This document shows, in pieces, positions 51,897 to 60,510 of a stretch of 64,000 nucleotides of DNA. A program made the translations under genes and the position numbers. Position 1 is the first letter of the stretch. Every line of letters begins with the position of its first letter. Source of the DNA: Acidobacteriota bacterium (GTDB lineage: Bacteria > Acidobacteriota > Blastocatellia > UBA7656); assembly GCA_038040445.1 (NCBI GenBank), contig JBBPIG010000003.1:1-64000 (forward strand). Reading direction: 5' to 3'. The notes under the pieces are model-generated. The model worked only from the letters and a program-made list of their open reading frames with translations, ran no database searches and was not told where the DNA came from.

Positions 51897-54770
51897 TTAT
51901 CCTGCGTGACCTTGCACGATCGGAAACGCATTCTGGACGATCTCGAGCAGTGTGCGCAGACCGGCCTCGATGTCCGTGCCCAGATGCAGACGAATAGCTC
52001 GACGATGTCGGCTCGCCAGCGACTGAAAATCGCCGAGCGCCTGCGCCTGCTTCAAGATGCCAAATGTAAACGGCTCATTCGGCAGCGGGACATCAACGGC
52101 ATTGTCCGCGGTGACCTGAATGAACACCCCGCTCGCGGGTCCGCCCTTATGAAGCTGTCCCGTCGAGTGCAAAAAGCGCGGCCCGTATCCAGTCGTCGTC
52201 GCAACGTGAATCGCATCGCGCAGATGGGTGCGAATTGCTTGAATCAGCTCTTCGTGCTCGGGCGTCTCCTGAATGTAGTCGAGCATCGCGATGTAGTCGC
52301 CGGCATGCGCCCGCTTGAGGTGCAAGGTGACGAAGCCATCAATTGCGACGCCCGATCCAAGCTCGGTGATCGCCTCGGCGTCACAGTACGCCTTTAAGCC
52401 TCGGCCTTCCGAGCCAAGCTCCTGGTCGGGCAGCGAGCCGTTCTTTTTGAACACTTCGAGAAAGTGCTTGGTGTTGTCTTTGCTCTCTTGCACGTTCGGC
52501 TGATCGAAGGAGTCGATTCCGATGATGGCGCCGGCAACCGCCGTGGCCATCTCCCAAAGGAAGAACTCCTCCCCAAGATCGAGCAGATCGTGAAGCGTTC
52601 TGCGCACGACCGGATGACCCGCGGCTTCCAGAGCGCGCAGCTTCGCTTCCGTATCGGCATTGGGCGCTCCGACTCCGATGTGAACGAACAGGCGATCGTT
52701 GCCGTACACCGACGGCGCGCCAAGCGTCTCGCCGGCGATCGGGATGATTCCTTTGCCTTCCTTGCCGGTGCTCTCGGCAATCAGTTGTTCGATCCACAAA
52801 CCTAACGAAGAAATTTCAGGCGCGATCGACAGCGTCAGCTTATCGCGCCCGGCGTTGGCCATCGTGCCAAGTATCGCTCCAAGCCGGGCGGCTGGATTGT
52901 CCTCGGCGGGAACGTAGTGCATGCAGGCGTGCTGCGCCCGGTCGGCTCGATCAAGCAACGTCTTGAAGTCGAAGCCTTGCAGCGAGGCGGGCACCATTCC
53001 GAAGTACGACAGCGCCGAATAGCGTCCGCCGATGTCAGGCGGGTTGAGGAAGATTCGCCGGAAGGCGTCGCCTTTGGCCATCTCCTCCATCAACGTACCG
53101 GGATCGGTGATTGCGACAAAGTTTTCGCCCGCGCGCTCGCCCTTTATCTCGCGCATGCGGTTGAAGAAATACTTGTAGAACATCAACGGCTCGGTTGTAG
53201 TTCCCGACTTGCTCGCAACAATGAACAGGGTATGTGGCAGATCGACTCCCTCTTCAAACCTCTTTACGGTTGCCGGGTCCGTGCTGTCGAGAACGTGCAG
53301 CTCCGGGAAACCGTCGATCTTGCCGAAGGTCCGGCGAAAAACTTCGGGGCACAAACTGCTTCCGCCCATTCCCAGCAGCATCGCGTGAGTGAATCCGTCG
53401 TTTCTCACACGCTGGCTGAAGGCGGCTAGCTCGCCGGCGTGCTCGACCAACTGATCGACTACTGTCACCCATCCGAGAGCGTTGGCTATGATCTTTTTGT
53501 GAGCCTCATCGTCCTTCCACAGCGTCGCGTCCTTGCGCCATATGCGCCGAATCCACGAGTCGGCTTCCATCTTCTTGATCGCAGCTTTCACGTCATCCGC
53601 GTATGAGCCGAGTTCAGCCTTCATTCGCTCGAGCACGCCGCTGGTTATCGCGGCCTGCTTCGCCGTAATGCTGCCGGTCATTGTGTCGAATGAAGCCATG
53701 AATTGCGCCACGCCTTCATCCTGCAACTGCTGGGTGACTTGCTTGAGGTCGATGCCAATCTCCGCGAGCTTCGCGATTGTCGCGCGCGCTCCGTCGAGAT
53801 CTGTTTCAAGTGTCGCCTCTGTCCGTCCGTGATCGCGCGCGGCGGTATAGGTCGCGGGCGGCACGGTGTTGACAGTGTTGGGTCCGATCAATTCGTCGAC
53901 GTAGTAGGTGTCCCGATACGCGGGGTTCTTGGTGCCGGTGCTCGCCCACAAAGGCCGCTGCATCTGCGCGCCTGCGGCTCCAAGTTTTGCGAAGCGGCCG
54001 GCATTGAAGATTTCCTTGAATTGTTGGTACATCAACTTGATGTTGGCGATCGCCGCTTTGCCAAGCAGCGCGGCGAGCGTGGCCTTTTCATTGTCGTCCG
54101 TCGATCGGCGCATTCTGAATTCGAGCTGACTGTCGATATTTGTGTCGACCCGGCTGACAAACACGCTGGCGACCGAAGCCACGTGATCGAGCGGCTTGCC
54201 GGCCGCGTGTCTTTGCTCCAACCCGCTGATGAAGGCCTCGGCCACCTGATCGTAGGTCTCCTGGGAGAAGATCAACGTGACGTTTATGTTGATGCCCTCC
54301 GAGATCAACGTTCGAACCGCTGGGATGCCTGCCGGCGTCGCTGGGATCTTAATCATGACGTTAGGCCGGTTGACCGCCGCCCAGAGTTTTCGCGCTTGCG
54401 CGATGCTGTTCTCGGTGTCGTGCGCGAGCAGCGGAGAGACTTCGAGGCTCACATAACCGTCGATGCGCTTCGTGCGGTCGTAAACGGGCTTGAGAAGATC
54501 AGCAACCCGCTGGATGTCGTCGATGACAAGCGCCTCATAAATCTCATCGACGCTTTTTCCATCGGCAATCAACTGCCGCATAGCCTGGTCGTAGTCGGTG
54601 CTGCCGACAATTGCTTTTTCAAAGATCGCCGGGTTTGAAGTCACCCCGCGCAAATCATCTTCGCTTATCTTCTTCGCCAGATCGCCGTTATCGATCAGCG
54701 CGCGGCGGACATTGTCATACCAGATGCTTTGACCCGTTTTTTGAAGTTCTACCAATATGTTCTTGCTCAT
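51897..54770 (-). CDS. Bifunctional transaldolase / glucose-6-phosphate isomerase
   Basis: A 957-residue fusion. The N-terminal part (about 1-370) is a transaldolase ('DDLRGVTSNPAIFEKAI', 'IDGYVSLEVSP', Schiff-base Lys in 'NVMIKIPATPAG', 'NINVTLIFS'). The C-terminal part (about 385-957) is a glucose-6-phosphate isomerase ('LLGMGGSSLCPEVF', 'VASKSGTTTEPL', 'GGRYSALSYFG', 'KGIIPIAGETLG'). The fusion links the non-oxidative pentose-phosphate branch to glucose-6-phosphate, letting carbon cycle back to Zwf. Such Tal-Pgi fusions are known in several phyla. It lies 79 bp downstream of tkt, with a GTCTTCG tandem array between. Confidence 0.95.
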   Translation of the reverse strand: MSKNILVELQKTGQSIWYDNVRRALIDNGDLAKKISEDDLRGVTSNPAIFEKAIVGSTDYDQAMRQLIADGKSVDEIYEALVIDDIQRVADLLKPVYDRTKRIDGYVSLEVSPLLAHDTENSIAQARKLWAAVNRPNVMIKIPATPAGIPAVRTLISEGININVTLIFSQETYDQVAEAFISGLEQRHAAGKPLDHVASVASVFVSRVDTNIDSQLEFRMRRSTDDNEKATLAALLGKAAIANIKLMYQQFKEIFNAGRFAKLGAAGAQMQRPLWASTGTKNPAYRDTYYVDELIGPNTVNTVPPATYTAARDHGRTEATLETDLDGARATIAKLAEIGIDLKQVTQQLQDEGVAQFMASFDTMTGSITAKQAAITSGVLERMKAELGSYADDVKAAIKKMEADSWIRRIWRKDATLWKDDEAHKKIIANALGWVTVVDQLVEHAGELAAFSQRVRNDGFTHAMLLGMGGSSLCPEVFRRTFGKIDGFPELHVLDSTDPATVKRFEEGVDLPHTLFIVASKSGTTTEPLMFYKYFFNRMREIKGERAGENFVAITDPGTLMEEMAKGDAFRRIFLNPPDIGGRYSALSYFGMVPASLQGFDFKTLLDRADRAQHACMHYVPAEDNPAARLGAILGTMANAGRDKLTLSIAPEISSLGLWIEQLIAESTGKEGKGIIPIAGETLGAPSVYGNDRLFVHIGVGAPNADTEAKLRALEAAGHPVVRRTLHDLLDLGEEFFLWEMATAVAGAIIGIDSFDQPNVQESKDNTKHFLEVFKKNGSLPDQELGSEGRGLKAYCDAEAITELGSGVAIDGFVTLHLKRAHAGDYIAMLDYIQETPEHEELIQAIRTHLRDAIHVATTTGYGPRFLHSTGQLHKGGPASGVFIQVTADNAVDVPLPNEPFTFGILKQAQALGDFQSLASRHRRAIRLHLGTDIEAGLRTLLEIVQNAFPIVQGHAG

Positions 54771-54787
54771 AGCACATCCTTTCTTTT

Positions 54788-54850
54788 GACGGACGACCGC
54801 CGACGGACGACCGTCTTCGGTCTTCGGTCTTCGGTCTTCGGTCTTCGGTC
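54788..54850. repeat. GTCTTCG heptamer array between tkt and tal-pgi
   Basis: GTCTTCG repeats five times from 54813 to 54847 plus a partial sixth that runs into the tkt stop codon (TAG on the minus strand, 54850-54852). Before it, GACGGACGACC occurs twice (54788-54798 and 54802-54812). Confidence 0.9.
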
Positions 54851-56907
54851 TATTTATGCGCTGCCGTCATGCTCTCGCGGGCTGCGGCGACCACCTTCTC
54901 CACGGTGAAGCCGAATTGCTTCAGCAACTCCTTCAATGGCGCCGACGCGCCGAACTCCCGCCGCGCGATGATGCGGCCGTCTATTCCGGTGTATCTTCGC
55001 CAGCCGAGGCTCGTTCCGGCTTCCACGGCAACTCTGGCTCGCACCGACGCCGGCAGAACCGACTCGCGGTACTCTACGGGCTGGCGCTCGAACAGTTCCC
55101 AACAAGGCATGCTGACGACGCGCGATTTTACTCCTTCGGCCTTCAATTGCTCGTGAGCCGCCACACACAACTGCAGCTCGGAGCCTGTGCCCATAAAGAT
55201 CACTTCAGGCGAACCATCGGAATCGGCAAGCACGTATGCCCCTTGCTTGAGTCCCGAGGCGGCCCCGTACTTCGTGCGGTCCCACGTCGGCAGCGGCTGG
55301 CGGCTGAGTATCAACGCGATCGGGTGATGCGATGAACCCATCATGACCCGCCACGCTTCCGCCACTTCGTTGCCGTCAGCAGGCCGGATTACCAGGAGTT
55401 GCGGAATAGCGCGCAACGATACGACTTGTTCAATCGGCTGATGCGTGGGTCCGTCTTCGCCCACTCCAATCGAGTCGTGTGTGAAGATGTACAACACCGG
55501 GATTTCCATCAGCGATGAGAGGCGAATCGGGGCGCGCATGTAATCCGAGAAGATCAAGAAGCCCGACCCATACGCGCGCACCTTAGAAAGCACCATCCCG
55601 TTCAGTATCGCGCCCATCGCGTGCTCGCGTACCCCGAAGTGAAAATTACGGCCTCCATACGAGCCGGCTTCAAAGTCGCCACCCTCATTCATTCGGGTCT
55701 TAGTCGAGGGCGCCAGGTCTGCCGAGCCGCCAATCAACCAGGGGACACGCGGGGCGATGGCGTTTAACACTTTCTGGCTCGCGTCGCGGCCGGCCACTCC
55801 TTTCTCGTCGGGAGGGAATGTGGGGATGCCTTGATCCCATCCGCTGGGAAGCTCGCCGCGCTGCATGCAGTCCCACTCTTCGGCGAGCGCGGGATGAGCC
55901 GCTTTGTACGCAGCCAGGCGCCCGTTCCACTCGTCTTCGGCCTTGTGGCCCCGAGCGACTGAGCGATCCGTGTACTTGCTCACTTCATCAGGCACGAGGA
56001 ACTTCGCGTCGGGGGGCCAGCCGTAACCCTCCTTGGTTAAGCGAATCTCTTCATCGCCCAAAGGCTCACCGTGCGCTGCCGACGTATCTTGCTTGTTGGG
56101 AGCACCCCATGCGATGTGGCTGTCGACGATGATGAGCGAGGGGCGCTCTGTCTCCTTCAAAGCGGTTTGAATTGCGCGGTCAAGCAAATCAGTATCGTTT
56201 GCGTCGCCCACTCGCAGCACATTCCAGTGATAAGAAGTGAATCGGGCGGCTACGTCGTCGCTAAACGCGAGCGCGGTATTGCCCTCGATGGTGATGTGGT
56301 TGTTGTCGTAGATCCAGGTCAGATTGCTCAGCCGGAGATGTCCGGCAAGCGACGCCGCCTCCTGCGATACTCCTTCCATCATGCAGCCATCCCCTGCTAC
56401 CGCGTAAACGCGATGATTGACTATCTCGTGGCCGGGCCGATTGAAGTGCGCAGCGAGCCATCGCTCGGCTATCGCCATCCCGACGGAGTTCGCCACACCC
56501 TGACCGAGCGGTCCGGTGGTCGTCTCCACTCCAGCCGTCAGACCGTATTCGGGATGGCCCGGCGTTTTCGAGCCCCACTGGCGAAATCGCTTCAGCTCCT
56601 CGAGCGGCAGATCGTAACCCGACAGGTGAAGCATCGAGTACAACAACATCGACGCGTGGCCTGCCGACAGCACGAAGCGATCACGGTTGGGCCATTGTGG
56701 GTTGCGCGGGTTGTGCCGCAGATAGCGGTCCCACAAAACGTAGGCGACGGGGGCGAGAGCCATCGGCGTTCCGGGGTGGCCCGAATTCGCTTGCTGCACC
56801 CCATCCATCGCAAGCGTCCGGATCGTATCTATGCACAACTGGTCAAGCTTGGCATCATGGGTTTCGCCTTGGGTTGCGCCTTCATCGGTCATCAATGCTT
56901 GGCTCAT
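54850..56907 (-). CDS. tkt: Transketolase
   Basis: Thiamine-diphosphate enzyme of the non-oxidative pentose-phosphate pathway. The 685 residues contain '[20 protein letters not shown]', the ThDP/metal motif '[18 protein letters not shown]' with '[10 protein letters not shown]', and the catalytic '[19 protein letters not shown]' block. Start ATG 56907 with AGGAG 9 bp upstream. It is the first gene of the nine-gene pentose-phosphate operon on this strand. Upstream lie three tandem 11-bp AATACCC-like units. Confidence 0.97.
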   Translation of the reverse strand: MSQALMTDEGATQGETHDAKLDQLCIDTIRTLAMDGVQQANSGHPGTPMALAPVAYVLWDRYLRHNPRNPQWPNRDRFVLSAGHASMLLYSMLHLSGYDLPLEELKRFRQWGSKTPGHPEYGLTAGVETTTGPLGQGVANSVGMAIAERWLAAHFNRPGHEIVNHRVYAVAGDGCMMEGVSQEAASLAGHLRLSNLTWIYDNNHITIEGNTALAFSDDVAARFTSYHWNVLRVGDANDTDLLDRAIQTALKETERPSLIIVDSHIAWGAPNKQDTSAAHGEPLGDEEIRLTKEGYGWPPDAKFLVPDEVSKYTDRSVARGHKAEDEWNGRLAAYKAAHPALAEEWDCMQRGELPSGWDQGIPTFPPDEKGVAGRDASQKVLNAIAPRVPWLIGGSADLAPSTKTRMNEGGDFEAGSYGGRNFHFGVREHAMGAILNGMVLSKVRAYGSGFLIFSDYMRAPIRLSSLMEIPVLYIFTHDSIGVGEDGPTHQPIEQVVSLRAIPQLLVIRPADGNEVAEAWRVMMGSSHHPIALILSRQPLPTWDRTKYGAASGLKQGAYVLADSDGSPEVIFMGTGSELQLCVAAHEQLKAEGVKSRVVSMPCWELFERQPVEYRESVLPASVRARVAVEAGTSLGWRRYTGIDGRIIARREFGASAPLKELLKQFGFTVEKVVAAARESMTAAHK

Positions 56908-57027
56908 CTGCTCACGCTCCTTTTCACTGAAGTCGCTTCGGTCGGTTGAAACACAAAAATCAACCTCTCCCTCCGCGGGTTAAAGTTGGCCCCGACTGAT
57001 AAGCGACCAACAGCGCGCCGCTTCAAA

Positions 57028-57065
57028 CCAGAAATACCCAAGCAATACCCCAGAAATACAAATGA
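57028..57065. promoter_or_regulatory. Direct repeats upstream of the tkt operon
   Basis: CCAGAAATAC occurs at 57028-57037 and 57050-57059, 22 bp apart (two helical turns). The region can also be read as three imperfect 11-bp units (AAATACCCAAG, CAATACCCCAG, AAATACAAATG). It lies about 120-160 bp upstream of tkt, between it and the DUF2934 gene, and could be an operator. Confidence 0.35.
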
Positions 57066-57084
57066 TCGGGCTCGACTATTCCTA

Positions 57085-57291
57085 TCAGCCACCGTCCCGG
57101 GCTAGCTCGCCCTCGGCTTGCAACCAATCGTCAAGCGGATCGCCCTCGACACCGCCTCGCTCGATGTAGATATGATAGGCGCGTATCGCGATCTCTTCCT
57201 CGGTCGACTGTGTGCCTGGCGTCTCGCCCGGCTCATCAGCCTCTACTGACGAGGTGCCTGGTTGGGTTTTGCCTTTTGCTGTCTTTGCCAT
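57085..57291 (-). CDS. Small DUF2934 protein
   Basis: A 68-residue protein with a Gly/Thr/Pro-rich N-terminus and the DUF2934 core 'EEEIAIRAYHIYIERG' and 'DPLDDWLQAEGELAR'. The family is short, widespread in proteobacteria and Acidobacteriota, and of unknown function. AAGGAGACGAG precedes the ATG at the ideal distance, which supports expression. It is not close enough to tkt to be sure of co-transcription. Confidence 0.85.
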   Translation of the reverse strand: MAKTAKGKTQPGTSSVEADEPGETPGTQSTEEEIAIRAYHIYIERGGVEGDPLDDWLQAEGELARDGG

Positions 57292-57658
57292 CTCGTCTCC
57301 TTCAAGAAAGTCCTGCCTGCTCGCGAGGGCCTCGGCGTCTCGCAGAGACGGACTCTCATGCTAACCAGCGATTACAAGAAGAACTGAGCCAGAGGATGTA
57401 CGGTGAAGAGTCCTGTCAATGATGCCGATTGCTGATGGAGACGTAACCATGACATGGCCTCGATACCCTGAATACCCCTTGGTTGTTGGTTGAAGAGGTT
57501 ATAACTTTTGATCGCCATAGGTCAAACGAAAGCGGGTTCGCGCGGGTCATAATTTAGGGCGATGTTTGAACTCAAGATTGCGACATCGACAACAAACGGG
57601 CATTGACCCTTCGCCGTTTCAACGGTGTCGCGACACACGATGAAGTCTCACTGAAGTA
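57292..57658. other. Intergenic stretch between DUF2934 and nagA
   Basis: No supportable gene, repeat or hairpin. It must include the DUF2934 promoter and the 3' end of the nagA transcript, neither of which I can place. Confidence 0.4.
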
Positions 57659-58879
57659 TCACTTACATAAGGCGAGCACGCCCTCAATTGTCGCAAGGCG
57701 CACGGCAAAGTCGTCCCCGAATGCGATCAGATCCGCGCGCTTGCCTTCCTCGATCGATCCGTGCACGGAATCGATGCCGGCTACGCGCGCGGGAACGAGC
57801 GAGGCCATGCGAACCGCCTCCTGAATCGGTGCTCCAACGTCGATGATGTTCTTGAGCGCTTCGCGCATTGTTATCACCGAGCCCGCGATCGTGCTTTCAC
57901 CGGGCTGGCGAGCGAGACCCGTCCGTCCGTCCCTCACCGTGACCTTTTCGCCCCAGACCGAGAACTCCCCGTCGCCCAGACCCGCCGGCATTATGGCATC
58001 GCTGATCAGCGCCATTCGATCGGCGCCCTTCGATTGATACATCAATCGAAGCACCAACGGATGCACGTGATGAAAGTCGGCTATGCAATCCAGCGTGACA
58101 TCCTCGCGCAACAGGCCCCACGCGACCACGCCCGGCGTGCGATGGTGCAACGGATCGAGCGCGTTCGGAAAGTGCGTGATATGACGTGAACCCGCGTCCG
58201 CGGCCAGATCGAGCGTTTCGAGATCCGCTTGCGAGTGACCGATGAAGGCGCGAACGCTCGCGCGTGAAAGCTCACGCGTGAGATCGAGCCCGCCGCGTGT
58301 CTCCGGCGCAAGAGTCATCAAGCGCGGCACGCCCGAGGGGCGACCGTCACGAGGACCGCCAGTGAACAGCTCTATTGATCGAGCGTCGCCATCGTAGGTT
58401 CTGAAGTGCTGGCGGCGCAAAGCTCCGCAACGGGTCTCGCTCACGAACGGTCCTTCGAAATGAATGCCGAGAATGCGAGCGCCGTGCTGGGGATTGCTGC
58501 TCCGGTACGCTTTGTCTTGTCGCTCGACGTATGAGTTGATCGCTGCCAGCGCTTCACGGTAGCCGCGTTCGTCGGTGGGCACGAGCGTCGCGAAATAGCC
58601 GGTCACTCCTTCGGCGAGCAGGTACTTTGAAAGCTTATCGAGACCGCCCGCGTCTGTTGCTTGAACGTCGACGCCGACCGAGCCGTGTATATGAATATCG
58701 ATCAGCCCGGGCGCGAGGTAGGCACCCTGGAGGTCAATCGACTCTTGCGCGCTCAAACCGGAGGGCGTTTTGTCGTGGGTGAATACCTGGGCGATGCGAC
58801 CTTCGCGAACCAGCACCCCGCCGCGCTGGACGCCGCCTTCGAGTATTACTCTGGCATTCTCGAGAAGTAACTGGGCCAT
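57659..58879 (-). CDS. nagA: N-acetylglucosamine-6-phosphate deacetylase
   Basis: Deacetylates GlcNAc-6-P to glucosamine-6-P in amino-sugar recycling; cytoplasmic. The 406 residues show 'LAPGLIDIHIHGSVG' (metal motif), 'GIHFEGPFVSE' (metal Glu), 'RAFIGHSQAD' and 'HITHFPNALDPLHH' (metal and substrate His), 'DFHHVHPLVLRL', and the catalytic Asp in 'ALISDAIMPAG'. The usual 'NAM' of 'FNAM' is 'NAL'. No nagB or kinase gene adjoins it. A possible micro-ORF pair follows on the opposite strand upstream of its start. Confidence 0.94.
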   Translation of the reverse strand: MAQLLLENARVILEGGVQRGGVLVREGRIAQVFTHDKTPSGLSAQESIDLQGAYLAPGLIDIHIHGSVGVDVQATDAGGLDKLSKYLLAEGVTGYFATLVPTDERGYREALAAINSYVERQDKAYRSSNPQHGARILGIHFEGPFVSETRCGALRRQHFRTYDGDARSIELFTGGPRDGRPSGVPRLMTLAPETRGGLDLTRELSRASVRAFIGHSQADLETLDLAADAGSRHITHFPNALDPLHHRTPGVVAWGLLREDVTLDCIADFHHVHPLVLRLMYQSKGADRMALISDAIMPAGLGDGEFSVWGEKVTVRDGRTGLARQPGESTIAGSVITMREALKNIIDVGAPIQEAVRMASLVPARVAGIDSVHGSIEEGKRADLIAFGDDFAVRLATIEGVLALCK

Positions 58880-58938
58880 AGATCACAAGTCAGGATCACG
58901 AGTGACTAACTCAAACCATCAAGCGCGCCGCGGACCGG

Positions 58939-59043
58939 ATGATATCGATCGTCGAAAGACGGTCTACGTCTCTAGTTTTGGGATTGGCCTCTTCAGTGGC
59001 TGGCTTCATTGTCGGCTTTGAGCGCGCTCAACTGATCACGTAA
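58939..59043 (+). CDS. Possible 34-residue membrane micro-protein
   Basis: An ATG-started frame whose product has a basic start ('MISIVERRSTS') and one hydrophobic helix ('LVLGLASSVAGFIVGF'), ending TAA at 59043. The frame is closed upstream by TGA at 58903-58905 with no other start. No good ribosome-binding site is visible. It is the only coding-like signal in the 310-bp space between nagA and the TlpA-like gene, followed 13 bp later by a second small frame. Not recognised as any family; could be chance. Confidence 0.25.
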   Translation: MISIVERRSTSLVLGLASSVAGFIVGFERAQLIT

Positions 59044-59056
59044 CATTAAAGGCGAG

Positions 59057-59143
59057 ATGAAACTGAGCGAAGCGGTCAATACGTTTGTTGTTCGTCTGCG
59101 AGAACTCATCGTCCTGCTCTATCGGGTGCCGCCAGGTAGCTGA
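59057..59143 (+). CDS. Possible 28-residue micro-protein
   Basis: ATG-started frame with AAAGGCGAG just upstream, encoding an amphipathic peptide ('MKLSEAVNTFVVRLRELIVL'). It follows the previous small frame by 13 bp in the same direction. Function unknown; chance remains the simplest explanation. Confidence 0.2.
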   Translation: MKLSEAVNTFVVRLRELIVLLYRVPPGS

Positions 59144-59189
59144 GGGATGAGCGCTGAGCATTTGCGCCATGAGCGCGAATCACGCATCT

Positions 59190-59741
59190 CTACAGCAACT
59201 GATTGATATCCTTTTCAAGTGCCGAGAGCGGCTGCAGGCCAACGTAGGCCTTCACGACCTTGCCGGTCCGATCCAGCACATAAGTAGTCGGGATACCCTG
59301 ACTGATGTCGTATCCCCTGAATGCGGCCTGAGTCCTGACCATCAGTATCGTGTAGTTGATTCCGTAGGCTTTCATGAACGGAGCGACCGCGGGCGCGCCG
59401 GCGGGGTTTCCGCGCGGAGACAGCGGGTCAATAGAGACGCCGACGATTTCCAGCCCTTGATCCCGGTACTTGTTCTGAAGTGTGATGAGGTCCGGTATGC
59501 CCCTTATGCACGGAGGGCACCACGTCGCCCAAAAGTCGAGGATGACTACCTTGCCGCGAAATGCTTCTAGGCTCTGGTTAACGTCTTCGGTCAACCCGGG
59601 TATTGGCGACACGGCGATGCTTCCTCCGCCGCGTCCAGACATCATGGCGCCGCCGACCACGACTACTGCAACGATCAACACCAGCCCAATTATCAGCGGT
59701 GTTCGCTGTCCCCGCTTAGCATTGCCTTTCGTTCGTGACAT
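59190..59741 (-). CDS. Membrane-anchored TlpA-like thiol-disulfide oxidoreductase
   Basis: A 183-residue protein with an uncleaved N-terminal membrane helix ('PLIIGLVLIVAVVVVGGAM') and a periplasmic thioredoxin/AhpC-TSA domain with active site 'FWATWCPPCIRGIPDL' and cis-Pro in 'QGIPTTYVLD'. The TlpA/ResA group reduces apocytochrome c or other periplasmic disulfides. With 42 haem-binding sites in the window it could assist cytochrome c maturation, although it lies 20 kb away. GAGGAACT precedes the ATG. Confidence 0.9.
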   Translation of the reverse strand: MSRTKGNAKRGQRTPLIIGLVLIVAVVVVGGAMMSGRGGGSIAVSPIPGLTEDVNQSLEAFRGKVVILDFWATWCPPCIRGIPDLITLQNKYRDQGLEIVGVSIDPLSPRGNPAGAPAVAPFMKAYGINYTILMVRTQAAFRGYDISQGIPTTYVLDRTGKVVKAYVGLQPLSALEKDINQLL

Positions 59742-59821
59742 AGTTCCTCAAACTCCACAGACTAGAGTCTTGCCGCGTTCCGGGTAGCTTACCACGAAAC
59801 GCCGCCCGGTTGCAGTCTCTC

Positions 59822-60469
59822 TCATAGGCGTTTACGCTCGCGGACGCGAGAGCTGCTCGCGAAGCGCCGCAGCCTCATCTCTTTGACTCTGAGCGGTCGC
59901 GACCCGGAACGGCGGCGCTCCAGGATTATCCGGCAAACGCCGAGCGCAAGCAGTCGATGCATGAATCGCGCTTCCCACTTCATTACCGGGTTGATCACTA
60001 CTCGCGCGGTGGTCTGAGTGCGCCGCCGCATGTTGAAATGAAACACCAGGAGCGTGGAACAATAAAACTGCTTGTGCACGACAAAAGAGGCTTCGGCTCG
60101 CAAGCGGCTGTCCCACGAACGCATCAAGCAGAAGTTATCGCCTTCGGCCATTTCTATGCGGAGTTCTTCTTTGTTCGGATTCGCTCGCGAGCGCTCGACG
60201 AGAGATGACTCGCCTCCGTCGTCCGAGATAATCGATATGCGTTTGTCGAGCGCGCCGACATTAATATCCCACCGCGTGCCCTCCGCTTCGTAGACCGCGC
60301 GCCGGAACCCGCGCCATCGCAGGCGAGCTATGGTGTGCCCGTTGACGGCAAAAACATGCTGTACGCGGCTGTGACCAACGCGCAGCACGATCACTTCGCC
60401 CGCGCCCATGAAGTCGCGTTCAAAGACTTCGCCGGTCACGGCTATTAAACTTGCTAAGCCTGCTTGCAT
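59822..60469 (-). CDS. Hypothetical protein, basic C-terminus
   Basis: A 215-residue protein with no signal peptide and no family I recognise. It is beta-rich in the first half ('VIVLRVGHSRVQHVFAVNGH', 'TIARLRWRGFRRAVYEAEG'), contains acidic 'RIEMAEGDNFCLMRSW', and ends in a strongly basic tail ('RLRRFASSSRVRERKRL'). The alternation of strands loosely recalls LURP-one/tubby-like beta barrels, but I cannot support that. Third-position GC is like the neighbours, which argues it is a real gene. It sits 41 bp downstream of the ThiF-like gene and may share its transcript. Confidence 0.6.
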   Translation of the reverse strand: MQAGLASLIAVTGEVFERDFMGAGEVIVLRVGHSRVQHVFAVNGHTIARLRWRGFRRAVYEAEGTRWDINVGALDKRISIISDDGGESSLVERSRANPNKEELRIEMAEGDNFCLMRSWDSRLRAEASFVVHKQFYCSTLLVFHFNMRRRTQTTARVVINPVMKWEARFMHRLLALGVCRIILERRRSGSRPLRVKEMRLRRFASSSRVRERKRL

Positions 60470-60510
60470 GATTGATATGACCTATAGGACCTATGATGTA
60501 GAGAAAATGT

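Noticed and set aside
53703-54638. Plus-strand frame of 311 codons opposite transaldolase
   Set aside because: Antisense shadow of the tal-pgi fusion.
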